Shown: positions 23,176-32,396, counted from the stretch's first letter. The stretch is 64,000 nt of DNA from Aeromonas piscicola (GCF_000820005.1 NZ_CDBL01000034.1:203611-267610), one strand, 5' to 3'. Program-made: numbers and translations. Notes: a model not told the origin generated them from the letters alone.

Positions 23176-24036
23176 ATGAAGCGAATTCTCTCCATTCAAT
23201 CCCACGTGGTGTTCGGCTGCGCCGGCAACGGTGCCGCCGTGTTTCCCATGCGCCGCATGGGCATGGAGGTGTGGCCCGTCAACACTGTGCAGTTCTCCAA
23301 CCATACCCAGTACCGCGAAGGTTGGCAGGGGATGGTGATGCCCGGCGGCCATATCCGCCAGTTGATGACGGGGCTTGCCGACATAGGCGTGCTGGGGCAG
23401 TGCGATGCGCTCTTGAGCGGCTACCTCGGCTCGGCCGAACAGGGGGAGGAAATACTGGCGGCGGTGGCACACCTCAAGGCGCTCAATCCGAACGCCCTCT
23501 ATTTCTGTGATCCCGTGATGGGTCACCCCGACAAGGGTTGCATAGTGGCACCCGGTGTTAGCGAATTCTTTAAAACCCGGGCCTTGCCCCAGGCCGACAT
23601 GCTGGCCCCCAATCTGCTGGAGCTGGAACGGCTGACTGGCCACGAGATAAGCAATGTGCCCGAGGTGCTGGCGGCTTGTCAGCAGTTGCGCGAGCAGGGG
23701 ATCAAGCTGGTGATGGTCAAGCATCTGGGCCGGGCCGGGTTAAGCCTAGACAGGTTCGAGATGGTGCTGGTATGCGATGCGGGCGCGTTTCATATCTCGC
23801 GCCCGCTCTATGCATTTCATCGCCAGCCCATAGGGGTGGGGGATCTGCTCAGTGCCACCATGCTGGCCAATCTGCTGGCGGGACATGATCCCGTGCTGGC
23901 GTTTGAGCGCACCAACGCCAGCGTGGATGCGGTGCTGGCCCAGACCTGGCTGGCGGGAGCCTACGAGCTGCAACTGGTGGCCGCCCAGCAGGCGATGGCA
24001 GAACCCGGGGTGCGTACCCGCGCCACCCGGCTTTGA
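23176..24036 (+). CDS. pdxY: Pyridoxal kinase PdxY
   Basis: This ribokinase-fold enzyme phosphorylates pyridoxal to PLP in the salvage pathway. The 286-residue chain matches Pdx[24 protein letters not shown] at the N-terminus, [11 protein letters not shown], the [12 protein letters not shown] segment, [13 protein letters not shown], and the anion-hole motif [10 protein letters not shown] with the catalytic Asp. It follows cadA by 75 bp on the same strand, across a terminator. PLP is the cofactor of CadA, so the neighbourhood suggests cofactor supply during acid induction. ATG 23176 starts the family-typical N-terminus. Confidence 0.93.
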   Translation: MKRILSIQSHVVFGCAGNGAAVFPMRRMGMEVWPVNTVQFSNHTQYREGWQGMVMPGGHIRQLMTGLADIGVLGQCDALLSGYLGSAEQGEEILAAVAHLKALNPNALYFCDPVMGHPDKGCIVAPGVSEFFKTRALPQADMLAPNLLELERLTGHEISNVPEVLAACQQLREQGIKLVMVKHLGRAGLSLDRFEMVLVCDAGAFHISRPLYAFHRQPIGVGDLLSATMLANLLAGHDPVLAFERTNASVDAVLAQTWLAGAYELQLVAAQQAMAEPGVRTRATRL

Positions 24037-24049
24037 GTCTGCGTAATGG

Positions 24050-25471
24050 CTAGCCGGCGCGGCGGGCCAGCTGGACTCCCTGACGGGCGCCGATCGGCTT
24101 GGCATTATGTGGACGCTGGGGTGTGCACGCCAGCTTGAGGCGACGCCACTCCCGCCACAGCAGCCAGCACAGCGGCAGGGTCAGCAGCAAGACAGTGGTG
24201 GGCTGGGCCATCAGCACACCCTCGCGGCCCCACCAGAGCGGCAGCAGGAAGATCAGCGGCAGCAGCAGCAGTGTCTTGGCGGCCGAGATGATCAGCGCCT
24301 GCTTGGTGCGGGCCATGGATTGCAGCAACACTATGCCGAACATGATGATCCCCTCCAGCGGAATGGCGCCGAGGTTGAGGGTCAGGCTGCTGACGGCCGC
24401 GGCAAGCAGCTCGGCATCCTGATTGCCGATGTAGAGCATGGCCACCTGGCGCGGCAGCAGCTGGATCAGCAGCCAGACCGCCATGCCATAGATGAGCGTG
24501 ATCTTGAGCCCCATCTCCATCAGGAATTTCAGATCACGATGGCGTTTGGCCCCTGTCGCCTGGCTGATGAGCGGCTGGATGCCGAAGGCCAGACCCTGCA
24601 GGATCACGATGAACACGGCCTCGGTATAACCGGCCACGGTGAAGCCGGCGAGATCCTTGATGGCGCCATACGCCATCAACTGGCTGTTGTGCAGCAGCAG
24701 CAGCAGTCCCAGGTTGAACTGGGCGATCAGGCTCGGCAGGCCGGTGAACAGCAGGTTGGGCATGGCCGGAAAACTGGGCACCATGTGGCGCCATGAGAGG
24801 CGTAGTTTGGCATGGCTGGTAAAGAAGTAACCCAGGCCCAGCAGGCTGACGATCCCCTCAGTGATGAGCGTCGCCTGGGCCGAGCCCACCAGCCCCAGTC
24901 CCAGCCGGCCGACCATGAGGTAGTTGAGTACTATGTTGAGGATGGCGCCACTGCTGACCAGGATCATGGCCAGCCTTGGCTTGCCATCGTTGCGCAGCAG
25001 GTAGGGCACCGCCAGGTTGCAGGCCAGCAGCAGGGTACCGCCGCCGATCCAGGTGAGGTAGTCACTGGCCTGCTTCCAGGTCTCGGTGCCTTGCTCAATC
25101 CCCAATGCCAGCAGGATGTCGATGTGCCAGTAGTTCAGCAGCAAGGGCGCCAAGGCCCCGAGCAGCCCGAGCAGCCAGAACGCATTGACCAGCGCCTGTC
25201 GGGCCAGCCGGATATTCTTTGCCCCCTGATGGAGGGAGATGGCGGTGGCCGCCCCCATGCTGATCATGGCGGCGAGCCCGATCAGCACCATGATGACGGG
25301 ATAGACCAGATTGATGCCGGCGAGGCCGGCGGCGCCCACGTAGTGACCGACGAAGATGCCATCGACCAGATAGTAGGCACCGGAGACCAGCATGGCCATG
25401 ATGGAGGGGAGGGCATAGCCCCAGAAACGGCGAGTCATCGCCCGTTGGCGCAACATGAAATAGGCAGACAT
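24050..25471 (-). CDS. MATE-family multidrug efflux transporter
   Basis: This 473-residue inner-membrane protein has about 12 hydrophobic helices arranged as two MatE repeats (about residues 15-220 and 240-440). MATE pumps export cationic drugs or metabolites using Na+ or H+. The N-terminal part (MTRRFWGYALPSIMAMLVSGAYYLVDGIFVGHY region, residues 12 onward) has the typical Pro in helix 1 and the D-G-I-FVG motif in helix 2. It is convergent with pdxY (14 bp apart) and lies 106 bp downstream of a LysR gene on the same strand, which is a candidate regulator. The substrate is not predictable from sequence. Confidence 0.88.
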   Translation of the reverse strand: MSAYFMLRQRAMTRRFWGYALPSIMAMLVSGAYYLVDGIFVGHYVGAAGLAGINLVYPVIMVLIGLAAMISMGAATAISLHQGAKNIRLARQALVNAFWLLGLLGALAPLLLNYWHIDILLALGIEQGTETWKQASDYLTWIGGGTLLLACNLAVPYLLRNDGKPRLAMILVSSGAILNIVLNYLMVGRLGLGLVGSAQATLITEGIVSLLGLGYFFTSHAKLRLSWRHMVPSFPAMPNLLFTGLPSLIAQFNLGLLLLLHNSQLMAYGAIKDLAGFTVAGYTEAVFIVILQGLAFGIQPLISQATGAKRHRDLKFLMEMGLKITLIYGMAVWLLIQLLPRQVAMLYIGNQDAELLAAAVSSLTLNLGAIPLEGIIMFGIVLLQSMARTKQALIISAAKTLLLLPLIFLLPLWWGREGVLMAQPTTVLLLTLPLCWLLWREWRRLKLACTPQRPHNAKPIGARQGVQLARRAG

Positions 25472-25550
25472 ATCTGTTCTCTTGGGGAGTTCGATTATCG
25501 AGCAGACAGTCTAGATTAATATTTTTTTGTTGATAATCCGGTTTCTATTT

Positions 25551-25582
25551 GATGAATTGATGAGCCATGTTCATCAATCATC
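25551..25582. repeat. Inverted repeat overlapping the LysR stop codon
   Basis: GATGAATTGATGA (25551-25563) and TCATCAATCATC (25571-25582) are inverted copies that pair except for one extra A, with a 7-nt centre. It spans the stop of the LysR gene and lies 80 bp upstream of the MATE start in an AT-rich gap. It may be a transcript hairpin or an operator for the MATE gene. Confidence 0.5.
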
Positions 25583-26486
25583 GAGTTTGATAGTGTGCCT
25601 TGAGCATGTCTATCAGGGCGCGCAGGCCGCTGCCCAGCTGATGCCGGCTGGGATAAAAGAGTGAAAATCCCACGAAGGTGGGGCACCACTGCTCCAGCAC
25701 GCTCACCAGTTTTCCCTGTGCCAGCTGCTTGCTCACCTCCTCCTCCAGGCAATACGCCAATCCCAGCCCCGCCTCTGCCGCCCCCAGATAGAGCGCCGGC
25801 GTGCTGGTGGTCAGGGGCCCTGTCACCTCTATCTCCAGCAGGGCCCCCTCTTCCCCGGCAAACGCCCAGCGGTAGTGGTTAGATGGGGTCAGCCGGTAGC
25901 CTATGCAGGCATGGCGCGACAGTTCGCGGGGATGTTGCGGCGTGCCGCGCTCGGCCAGATAAGCGGGCGACCCCACCACCAGATAGCGCTGGGGCGGCCC
26001 GAGCGGCACACCTATCATCTCCTTGGGCAGCAGATCGCCATAGAAGATGGCGGCATCATAGCCATCTTCTATGAGGCGTGGCATCAGCTCCTGCTCCACC
26101 ACCTCCACCTGCATGCGCGGGTAGCGCACCATGTAATCGATCAACACGGGGGCCAGCAGCTCGTCGATGGCGCCCCGTGGCGCACTGATCTTCAGCCGTC
26201 CCACCGGTTCGTCGCTGTGGTGAGCCAGCTCGTCGAGCGCGCTCTGCAGGTGGTTCAGGGTGGGTAACAACTGTTCGAGCAGACGCTGGCCCGCATCGGT
26301 CGGCACCACGGCGCGGGTGCTGCGGTTGAGCAATCTGACACCCAAGCGGGTCTCCAACCCTTTCAGGCTGTGGCTCAGGGCAGACGCCGATACCCCGAGC
26401 TCGAGGGCGGCCTTGCTGAAACTCTGGTGACGGGCGACGGCGGCAAATACTGCCAGTTCGGCGAGGTCGGTACGGGTGATGGCCAT
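25578..26486 (-). CDS. LysR-family transcriptional regulator
   Basis: This 302-residue protein has an N-terminal winged helix-turn-helix (about residues 8-65: FAAVARHQSFSKAALELGVS, then SLKGLETRLGVRLLNRSTR) and a C-terminal periplasmic-binding-like effector domain (about 90-295). It belongs to the large LTTR subgroup that includes E. coli AaeR and similar proteins. It reads toward the MATE transporter, which suggests control of that pump. No ligand can be inferred. The start ATG 26486 leads directly into the conserved N-terminus. Confidence 0.92.
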   Translation of the reverse strand: MAITRTDLAELAVFAAVARHQSFSKAALELGVSASALSHSLKGLETRLGVRLLNRSTRAVVPTDAGQRLLEQLLPTLNHLQSALDELAHHSDEPVGRLKISAPRGAIDELLAPVLIDYMVRYPRMQVEVVEQELMPRLIEDGYDAAIFYGDLLPKEMIGVPLGPPQRYLVVGSPAYLAERGTPQHPRELSRHACIGYRLTPSNHYRWAFAGEEGALLEIEVTGPLTTSTPALYLGAAEAGLGLAYCLEEEVSKQLAQGKLVSVLEQWCPTFVGFSLFYPSRHQLGSGLRALIDMLKAHYQTR

Positions 26487-26990
26487 ATTAATTCAACGGG
26501 GAAATGTTGATGAACAGGGTACGACAGGGCACTGCGGCGCACAACTTGAGCAATAAACAGGCAAATGTAAGCAGTTTGTTGTACCCCAAAGGATATAGAT
26601 ACGGGTGAAACTACCTGAAATTGTTAATGGTTGTTCACAAAATTGGGCTGGCAACGTGATCTCTGACGCCAGAAAGGCGATTCCAGTCAAACTTTGGTTG
26701 ATTAATTCAAAAAAACACTGTGATCGGTAAGGGGATTTAATTAGAGTCAGCCCATCAGAACAAAGGTGCGTTAATGAGTTGTAACGGTTGACGTGCTTGC
26801 GGCCCTCGGGCTGATGACCCACAGACCTGTTTGTTGCAGTTTGGTTGCTACATGGAGTGGCGAGCAAGTTGCCGAGTCGGTGGGATCAGAATAACAGGGA
26901 TGGACTGCAGGAGTTCCAGGGAGATGGAACAGGGCATTGCGCCCGGTTGACTAGATTTTTTCTATTTTCCTTGATGACAGGAACACCCCT
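26487..26990 (+). promoter_or_regulatory. Intergenic region between a LysR gene and sdaC
   Basis: This 504-bp divergent region is AT-rich compared with its neighbours and carries no gene I can support. It must hold promoters for both flanking genes. TTGACT at 26947-26952 could be a -35 box for sdaC, but no good -10 box follows at the right distance. Half-sites resembling CRP targets occur (TTCACAA near 26633, TGTGATC near 26718) without matching partners. AGGA at 26979-26982 is the sdaC ribosome binding site, 8 nt before ATG 26991. Confidence 0.45.
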
Positions 26991-28286
26991 ATGTCTGACA
27001 TGAACATTGCAGTTGAAGGCAGCTTAGCCAGTAATGCGTCTTCCCGTGGCATCAACAAGGCCGATGTGGTCTGGATGCTGGGTCTGTACGGTACCGCGAT
27101 CGGTGCCGGTGTGCTCTTCCTGCCGATCAACGCCGGTGTAGGTGGCCTGTGGCCGCTGGTTGCCATGTTGATCCTGGCCCTGCCGCTGACTTTCTTCGCT
27201 CACCGTGGTCTGGCCCGTTTCGTGCTGTCCGGCTCTACCCGTGATGGCGACATCACTGAAGTAGTTGAAGAGCACTTCGGCAAGACCGCAGGCAAATTCA
27301 TCACCCTGCTCTACTTCTTTGCCATCTACCCGATCGTACTGATGTACTCGGTCGCTATCACCAACACAGTCGAGAGCGTAATTGTTCACCAGCTGGGTAT
27401 GTCTGCACCTCCCCGTGCCATCCTGTCGCTGGCGCTGATCCTGGGTCTGATGGCGGTTGTTCGTCTGGGCGGCCAGGTTATCGTCAAAGCGATGAGCGTG
27501 CTGGTATTCCCGTTCGTGATCACCCTGATGGGCCTGGCGTTCTACCTGATCCCGCACTGGAACGGTACCATCATCACTGAAGCACCAGCGCTGGCTGACG
27601 CCTTCAACGGTGACTTCCTCAAGACCCTGTGGCTGGCTATCCCGGTCATGGTGTTCTCCTTCAACCACTCCCCGATCATCTCCTCCTTCGCGGTGGACAA
27701 CAAAGGTCGTTACGGTGAAGGTGCCGAGAAGAAGTGCAGCAACATCCTGCTGGGCGCTCACGTCATGATGGTAATGACCGTTATGTTCTTCGTATTCAGC
27801 TGCGTACTGAGCCTCTCTCCGGCTGACCTGGCTGCTGCCAAAGAACAGAACATCTCCATCCTGTCCTACCTGGCCAACCACTTCGACAACCCGGTTATCG
27901 CCACTGTGGCTCCGTTGATCGCCATGGTTGCCATCAGCAAATCCTTCCTGGGTCACTACCTGGGGGCGCAAGAAGGCATGAACGGCCTGATGGCCAAGGC
28001 GCTGCGTGAGAAGGGCAAGAACGTTGACACCAAGCAGCTCAACAAAGTGACTGCGGTGTTCATGATCCTGACCACCTGGGCCATCGCCACCATCAACCCG
28101 AGCATCCTCGGCATGATCGAAGACCTGGGCGGCCCCATCATCGCCATGCTGCTGTTCCTGATGCCGATGTACGCCATCACCAAGGTACCTGCCATGCGCA
28201 AATACGCTGGCAACATCAGCAACGGCTTCGTGACCCTGATTGGCCTGATCGCCATGTCCGGTATCATCTACAAGCTGATTGCCTGA
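26991..28286 (+). CDS. sdaC: Serine transporter SdaC (HAAAP family)
   Basis: SdaC is a proton-coupled L-serine importer of the hydroxy and aromatic amino acid permease family. The 431-residue protein aligns with E. coli SdaC (429 residues): [19 protein letters not shown] in helix 1, [30 protein letters not shown], and [12 protein letters not shown]. Eleven membrane helices are visible. Codon choice is strongly biased to frequent codons, more than in nearby genes, so it is probably highly expressed. ATG 26991 fits the AGGA ribosome binding site; a second in-frame ATG is at 27000. No serine deaminase gene is adjacent here, unlike the sdaCB pair of E. coli. Confidence 0.93.
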   Translation: MSDMNIAVEGSLASNASSRGINKADVVWMLGLYGTAIGAGVLFLPINAGVGGLWPLVAMLILALPLTFFAHRGLARFVLSGSTRDGDITEVVEEHFGKTAGKFITLLYFFAIYPIVLMYSVAITNTVESVIVHQLGMSAPPRAILSLALILGLMAVVRLGGQVIVKAMSVLVFPFVITLMGLAFYLIPHWNGTIITEAPALADAFNGDFLKTLWLAIPVMVFSFNHSPIISSFAVDNKGRYGEGAEKKCSNILLGAHVMMVMTVMFFVFSCVLSLSPADLAAAKEQNISILSYLANHFDNPVIATVAPLIAMVAISKSFLGHYLGAQEGMNGLMAKALREKGKNVDTKQLNKVTAVFMILTTWAIATINPSILGMIEDLGGPIIAMLLFLMPMYAITKVPAMRKYAGNISNGFVTLIGLIAMSGIIYKLIA

Positions 28287-28315
28287 TAACACTGGTTACC
28301 GAGTTGAATGAAGAA

Positions 28316-28342
28316 GCCGCCTCGCAAGAGGCGGCTTTTTTT
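28316..28342. terminator. Intrinsic terminator after sdaC
   Basis: A perfect 8-bp stem (GCCGCCTC / GAGGCGGC) with a GCAA tetraloop is followed by TTTTTTT on the + strand. It separates sdaC from the convergent hydrolase gene ending at 28347. Confidence 0.93.
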
Positions 28343-28346
28343 ATGG

Positions 28347-29372
28347 CTATTTGTTGTCAATATTTTCCGATTGCCAGAGGGCAAAGCCCTTGCCGGCAGC
28401 CGTGGTGGGCAGGTCAATCTGCATCAGGTCATTGCCGATGACGAAGGGGCCCGTGTAGTGGGCGCGCAGATCCTGGGCCAGATCCTTCACCGAGATCTGG
28501 CCGTTGAGGCCGATATGGCTGAACACCGTCAGCGCCGGTTTGGCTTCGTTCATCACCCGGGCCGCCTGCTCGGGGGAGGCGAGGTGGCCGGCGATCGCCT
28601 TGTAGCCGGGGTTGGCCTTCATCTGGGCATCAGAGGTCATGGAGACGCAGTGCACCAGCAGATCGGCCCCTTTGGCCTGCTTTACCACCTCCGGGCTGTA
28701 GCGGGTATCGCCGGAGAGCACCACGCTGTGGCCGTGGTAGTCGATGCGATAGCCAAACGACGGTTTGATGTTGACCCCGTGGTCGTTGTCAAAGGCGGTG
28801 ACCTTGACCCCGTCCTGGTCGTAGACCACCCCGGCGGTGACTTCGTGGCTATTGATCTTCACCCCGTCCAGCGGCGTCCCCTCATCCTTGACCCGGGTGG
28901 CGATATCGGTGGCGTAGGCCTGCTGCAAGCCACGGGCGAGGGCGGTGGTGCCCTTGGGGCCGTAGAGTTCCATCGGCACGTGGCGCTGACCATAGGCCGG
29001 TTGCAGCCAGCCGGTCAGCCAGAGATCCGCCAGCCCGTTGGTGTGGTCGGAGTGAAAGTGGGTGAGGAAGAAGGCGTTGACCCGGCCGATGGGGATATGC
29101 AGTTGCCACAGGCGGGTGGTGGAGTTGCGGCCAAAGTCGAACACCAGCTTCTGGTGGCCCGCTTCGATGAGCGTGCTGTAGCCGCCGCGGCTGATCTGGG
29201 GCACCGGGGTGCCGGTGCCTAGCAGGCTGACCCGGAAGATATCGGGTTGGGCTGTTGCGGTTGCCGGGGCGGGAGTTTGATCGTGACTGTTGATAAAGCG
29301 GCTCTCGGCAGCCTGGCTGGCACCGGTGGCAAGCAGACCGACCAGTAGCGCGGCCAGATAGGTACTTTTCAT
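28347..29372 (-). CDS. Secreted MBL-fold metallo-hydrolase
   Basis: This 341-residue protein has a signal peptide (MKSTYLAALLVGLLATGASQA, cut before AE), so it acts in the periplasm or outside. The zinc motif THFHSDH gives His105, His107, Asp109 and His110. LSGDTRY near residue 220 supplies a further Asp ligand, and FSHIGLNG near 290 the last His. This arrangement is that of the RNase Z/arylsulfatase-like branch of the metallo-beta-lactamase superfamily. The substrate is unknown; a lactonase, sulfatase or phosphodiesterase are all possible. It is divergent from a LysR gene with 155 bp between them, which suggests regulation by that protein. Confidence 0.85.
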   Translation of the reverse strand: MKSTYLAALLVGLLATGASQAAESRFINSHDQTPAPATATAQPDIFRVSLLGTGTPVPQISRGGYSTLIEAGHQKLVFDFGRNSTTRLWQLHIPIGRVNAFFLTHFHSDHTNGLADLWLTGWLQPAYGQRHVPMELYGPKGTTALARGLQQAYATDIATRVKDEGTPLDGVKINSHEVTAGVVYDQDGVKVTAFDNDHGVNIKPSFGYRIDYHGHSVVLSGDTRYSPEVVKQAKGADLLVHCVSMTSDAQMKANPGYKAIAGHLASPEQAARVMNEAKPALTVFSHIGLNGQISVKDLAQDLRAHYTGPFVIGNDLMQIDLPTTAAGKGFALWQSENIDNK

Positions 29373-29411
29373 GGGGATTTATCCTGTGGGGAAGGGTACT
29401 GCATCACTGTA

Positions 29412-29459
29412 TTAGTAACTAAAAATGGAATAAATTGGCAAAAATACATTTCTTACTAA
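29412..29459. promoter_or_regulatory. AT-rich divergent operator region with inverted repeat
   Basis: TTAGTAA (29412-29418) and TTACTAA (29453-29459) are exact inverted copies flanking a 34-bp AT-rich centre. The site lies between the divergent hydrolase (start 29372) and LysR (start 29528) genes. The position fits a LysR-type operator with overlapping promoters. Confidence 0.5.
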
Positions 29460-29527
29460 ACTTTTGGTTGTGAATTGGAGGCCCTGCAGCGGGCCGCGTT
29501 GCCCCGAAAAGGGGTAAAGGAGGGGTT

Positions 29528-30427
29528 TTGGACCGATTGACCAGCATGCGTATCTTTACCCGGGTGGTGGAGCTGGGTTCATACAGTGCGGTGGCGAACG
29601 AGCAGGGGATTAGCGCTCAGATGGTGGGCAAGCATGTGCAGGGGCTGGAGCAGTGGCTCGGGGGCAAGCTATTTCACAAAACCACCCGCCAGCAGACCCT
29701 CACCGAGCTGGGTCAGCTCTTTTTGGCCCGCTGTCAGCGGGTGCTGGAGGAGATGACACTAACCGAATCGCTCACCCAGAACCTGCTGGCCGAGCCTGCC
29801 GGGCGGCTGCGCATCGCCGCCCCGCTCAGCTTTGGCCACCACCGGTTGGTGCCGCTGCTACCCGCCTTCCTAGACCGTTATCCCAAGCTGGATGTGGACT
29901 TGCAACTCACCCCGCGCTGGGTCGATATGGTGGAGGAGGGGTTCGACGCCGCCATTCGCACCCTGCGCCCGCAGGATGAGGCGCTCATCGCCCGCCCGCT
30001 GCTGACTCAACACTATCGCCTCTGCGCCGCCCCCGATTATCTCTCTCGTCACGGTTTGCCGCGCCATCCCGCCGATCTCGCCCGTCACCAGTGCCTGCAC
30101 GGCAACTGGGGGGATCACGAGCGCTGGCAGTTTGTCGGGGAGGATGGCCAGCGCGAGGAGGTGCGGGTGGTATCTCGGCTGCGTATCAACCACTTGCCGG
30201 CGTTGCTGACGGCGGCGCTGGCGGGGGCGGGCGTCACCTTGCAGCCAGCCGAACAGGTGCGGGAGCATATCGCCGCGGGGCGTCTGCTACCCCTGCTCAG
30301 CCACTATCAGACCCCTGCCAAAACCCTCTACTTCATCTACCCGGCGGCCCGTCGTCAGGTGCTCAAGATAGCCCTGCTGGGGGATTTTCTGGCCGAGTCC
30401 CTCCAATCCGAACTGGACGCTGAATAA
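29528..30427 (+). CDS. LysR-family transcriptional regulator
   Basis: This 299-residue protein has an N-terminal winged helix-turn-helix (about residues 1-60: FTRVVELGSYSAVANEQGIS, then HVQGLEQWLGGKLFHKTTR) and a C-terminal effector-binding domain. It belongs to the PecT/DmlR-like LTTR branch. The start is TTG at 29528, because AAAGGAGG just upstream is well spaced; the next in-frame ATG (29546) would cut into the conserved first helix. It is divergent from the secreted metallo-hydrolase gene, its likely target. Confidence 0.9.
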   Translation: MDRLTSMRIFTRVVELGSYSAVANEQGISAQMVGKHVQGLEQWLGGKLFHKTTRQQTLTELGQLFLARCQRVLEEMTLTESLTQNLLAEPAGRLRIAAPLSFGHHRLVPLLPAFLDRYPKLDVDLQLTPRWVDMVEEGFDAAIRTLRPQDEALIARPLLTQHYRLCAAPDYLSRHGLPRHPADLARHQCLHGNWGDHERWQFVGEDGQREEVRVVSRLRINHLPALLTAALAGAGVTLQPAEQVREHIAAGRLLPLLSHYQTPAKTLYFIYPAARRQVLKIALLGDFLAESLQSELDAE

Positions 30428-30517
30428 AGGTCTGCATATTCCCCGCTCGGATGCTTAACAAAGGGGCGAGGGAGGCCTAACATGGCGGGGTGTTTTTTCC
30501 AGTCAGGACAAAAGGAT

Positions 30518-31798
30518 ATGTCTGCGTTGAAAAAAGAGCTGGGGCTCTGGCAGGGAATGGGGCTGCTCGCTACCTCACTGCTGGGTACCGGGATCTTCGT
30601 GGTGCCGGCGACCGCGGCGTCGCTGGCGGGGGGAGCCTCGCTCTGGGCCTGGGTGCTGCTCATCGTGCTGGTGCTGCCCATCGCCTTCACCTTCGCCCGG
30701 CTGGGGCGCCGTTATCCCCATGCGGGCGGCGCGCCGCACCTGATTGGTCTTGCCTTTGGCAACGGCGCCGAGCGCTTCTCCGCCTTCCTGTTTCTGGCTG
30801 TGCTGCCGGTGGGGTTGCCAGCGGCCCTCACTATCGCCGCCGGTTTCTGGCATGCGCTGTTTGATCTGGGGGAGTGGACCCTGTGGGCCATCCAGCTGCT
30901 GACCCTGCTCGGAGTGTTTCTGCTCGGGCTACGGGGGGCGCGCTCCTCCGGCAACCTGCAGTTGCTGATTGCCCTGGCCATATTGGGGCTGACCCTGCTC
31001 ATCTGGTTCAAGGGGGATCTCAGCTGGCGCGACGCGGCCCAGCCACTGCCGACGGCAGCTGAGTGGCCCGCCATGGGCACGGCGCTGGCGGTGATGTTCT
31101 GGTGCTTCGTGGGGCTGGAAGCCTTCGCCCACATGGGGGAGGAGTTCAAGCGGCCGGAGCGGGACTATCCGCTGGCCCTGCTCGGTGGTGTCTTGCTGGC
31201 GGGGCTCATTTATTGGGTCCACTCGCTGGTGGTGCTCAAATATGGTCTCTATGGCGACGAGGCGACCAATGCCACCGCCATCCCGGCCCTGCTCTCGCTG
31301 CTGTTCGGCCCCACCGCCAAGTGGCTGGTGGCCATTCTGGGATACCTCTCCTGCTTTGCCAGCATCAACATCTATCTGCAGGGGTTTGCGCGCCTTATCT
31401 GGAGCATGGCGCGGGAGGGCAAACTGCCCGTTTCCCTCTCTCGCCTCTCGGCCAGGGGGGCGCCGCTCAATGCCCTGTGCTGGGTGCTTGTCATTTGCCT
31501 CGTCTCCATCACCTTGATCCTCTGGCTGCGTTTGCCGCTCGATGAGCTGATCCGCTACGCCAACGGCAACTTCGTGTTGGTCTATCTGCTCTGCATGGCG
31601 GCGGGCTGGCGCCTGCTCGGTGGCATGGGCAAGGGGCTGGCGGCCTTGAGCGTGCTGCTCTGCCTCGCCGTGCTGGTGGCGCTCGCCTCCCAGGTGCTCT
31701 ATGCGGTGCTGCTGAGCGCGGGTTACGGGGTTTTCTCCCTGTGGCGGCGCAGACGTCGCCGCACTCTGGCCACCGACAACATCTGCGCCATCAAGTAA
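30518..31798 (+). CDS. yjeH: YjeH-type L-methionine/branched-chain amino acid exporter
   Basis: This 426-residue APC-superfamily membrane protein aligns with E. coli YjeH, which exports L-methionine and branched-chain amino acids. Shared segments include ELGLWQGMGLLATSLLGTGIF, the AVLPVGLPAALTIAAGF helix, VMFWCFVGLEAFAHMGEEFK and YANGNFVLVYLLCM. About 12 helices are visible, with an Arg-rich cytoplasmic tail (WRRRRRRT). ATG 30518 is preceded by AAAGGA; the in-frame ATG at 30482 would add 12 non-conserved residues. A strong terminator follows. Confidence 0.9.
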   Translation: MSALKKELGLWQGMGLLATSLLGTGIFVVPATAASLAGGASLWAWVLLIVLVLPIAFTFARLGRRYPHAGGAPHLIGLAFGNGAERFSAFLFLAVLPVGLPAALTIAAGFWHALFDLGEWTLWAIQLLTLLGVFLLGLRGARSSGNLQLLIALAILGLTLLIWFKGDLSWRDAAQPLPTAAEWPAMGTALAVMFWCFVGLEAFAHMGEEFKRPERDYPLALLGGVLLAGLIYWVHSLVVLKYGLYGDEATNATAIPALLSLLFGPTAKWLVAILGYLSCFASINIYLQGFARLIWSMAREGKLPVSLSRLSARGAPLNALCWVLVICLVSITLILWLRLPLDELIRYANGNFVLVYLLCMAAGWRLLGGMGKGLAALSVLLCLAVLVALASQVLYAVLLSAGYGVFSLWRRRRRRTLATDNICAIK

Positions 31799-31810
31799 CC
31801 GACCCGATAA

Positions 31811-31835
31811 AAAGCCCCGCAGTGCGGGGCTTTTT
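31811..31835. terminator. Bidirectional terminator after yjeH
   Basis: A 10-bp stem (AAAGCCCCGC / GCGGGGCTTT) with an AGT loop and A/T runs on both sides lies between yjeH and the convergent GNAT gene. It can serve both strands. Confidence 0.93.
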
Positions 31836-31859
31836 GCTGGCCATCAGGTGCGGCTGTGC

Positions 31860-32396
31860 TCAAGCCTCTGGCAGGTCGCTGCGCAGCAGAGCGTAGTGCT
31901 GCAGGGAGATAAACTGCTCCCCCTTCCACTCGCATTCCCGAGCCGTCCCTTCGTAGCGAAAGCCGGCCCGCTCGAGCAGGCGGGCAGAGGGACGGTTTGG
32001 CTCTTCCACCACCGCCAGCAACCGGTGCAGCTCGGTGGTGCGGTAGACGAGGGCCAGAAACTGTTGCAATGCCGCCTGCATGATCCCCTGGCCCCAGTAC
32101 TCGGGATAGAGCCAGTAGCCGAGCTCGGCCCGCTTGTGTTGCGGGTCGGCATCGTTGTAGCCGATGGCCCCCAGAGGGGCGCCGGTTTGCTGGCAGCGGA
32201 TCAGGAACCAGGCCCCGCTCTGGCTCTGCGCTATCTCGGCGTACCAGCGCATCTGGGCCTGGCACGCCTCCATGCTGTCATAGCTGATGCCGTAGTAGGC
32301 GATGACCACGGGATCCGACAGACCGCGGTAGATGTGGGGTAAGTCGGTATCCGTGACGGGGTCGAGCCTGATATCAGGCTGCTGTGGTGAAGACAT
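31860..32396 (-). CDS. GNAT-family N-acetyltransferase (RimJ/RimL-like)
   Basis: This 178-residue cytoplasmic protein is an acetyl-CoA-dependent acyltransferase of the Acetyltransf_3 group. The start reads RLDPVTDTDLPHIYRGLSDP. The core strand and acetyl-CoA loop lie in LGYWLYPEYWGQGIMQAAL (about residues 92-110, with the Q-x-x-G-x-G/A pattern as YWGQGIM). The tail RLLERAGFRYEGTARE is the hallmark of ribosomal-protein and small-molecule acetyltransferases. It lies 78 bp downstream of the ABC-F gene on the same strand, so the two may be cotranscribed; the acceptor is unknown. Confidence 0.88.
   Translation of the reverse strand: MSSPQQPDIRLDPVTDTDLPHIYRGLSDPVVIAYYGISYDSMEACQAQMRWYAEIAQSQSGAWFLIRCQQTGAPLGAIGYNDADPQHKRAELGYWLYPEYWGQGIMQAALQQFLALVYRTTELHRLLAVVEEPNRPSARLLERAGFRYEGTARECEWKGEQFISLQHYALLRSDLPEA

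Noticed and set aside
26620..26740. CRP site upstream of sdaC
   Set aside because: Only half-sites (TTCACAA, TGTGATC) are present without a partner at the right spacing.
26493..26867. 124-codon minus-strand frame in the LysR-sdaC gap
   Set aside because: No ribosome binding site or domain; AT-rich intergenic composition with Cys- and Ser-rich translation.
27024..28292. 422-codon minus-strand frame inside sdaC
   Set aside because: Antisense to the highly biased sdaC gene; the translation is low-complexity (rich in His, Gln, Asp and Gly) with no recognisable domain.
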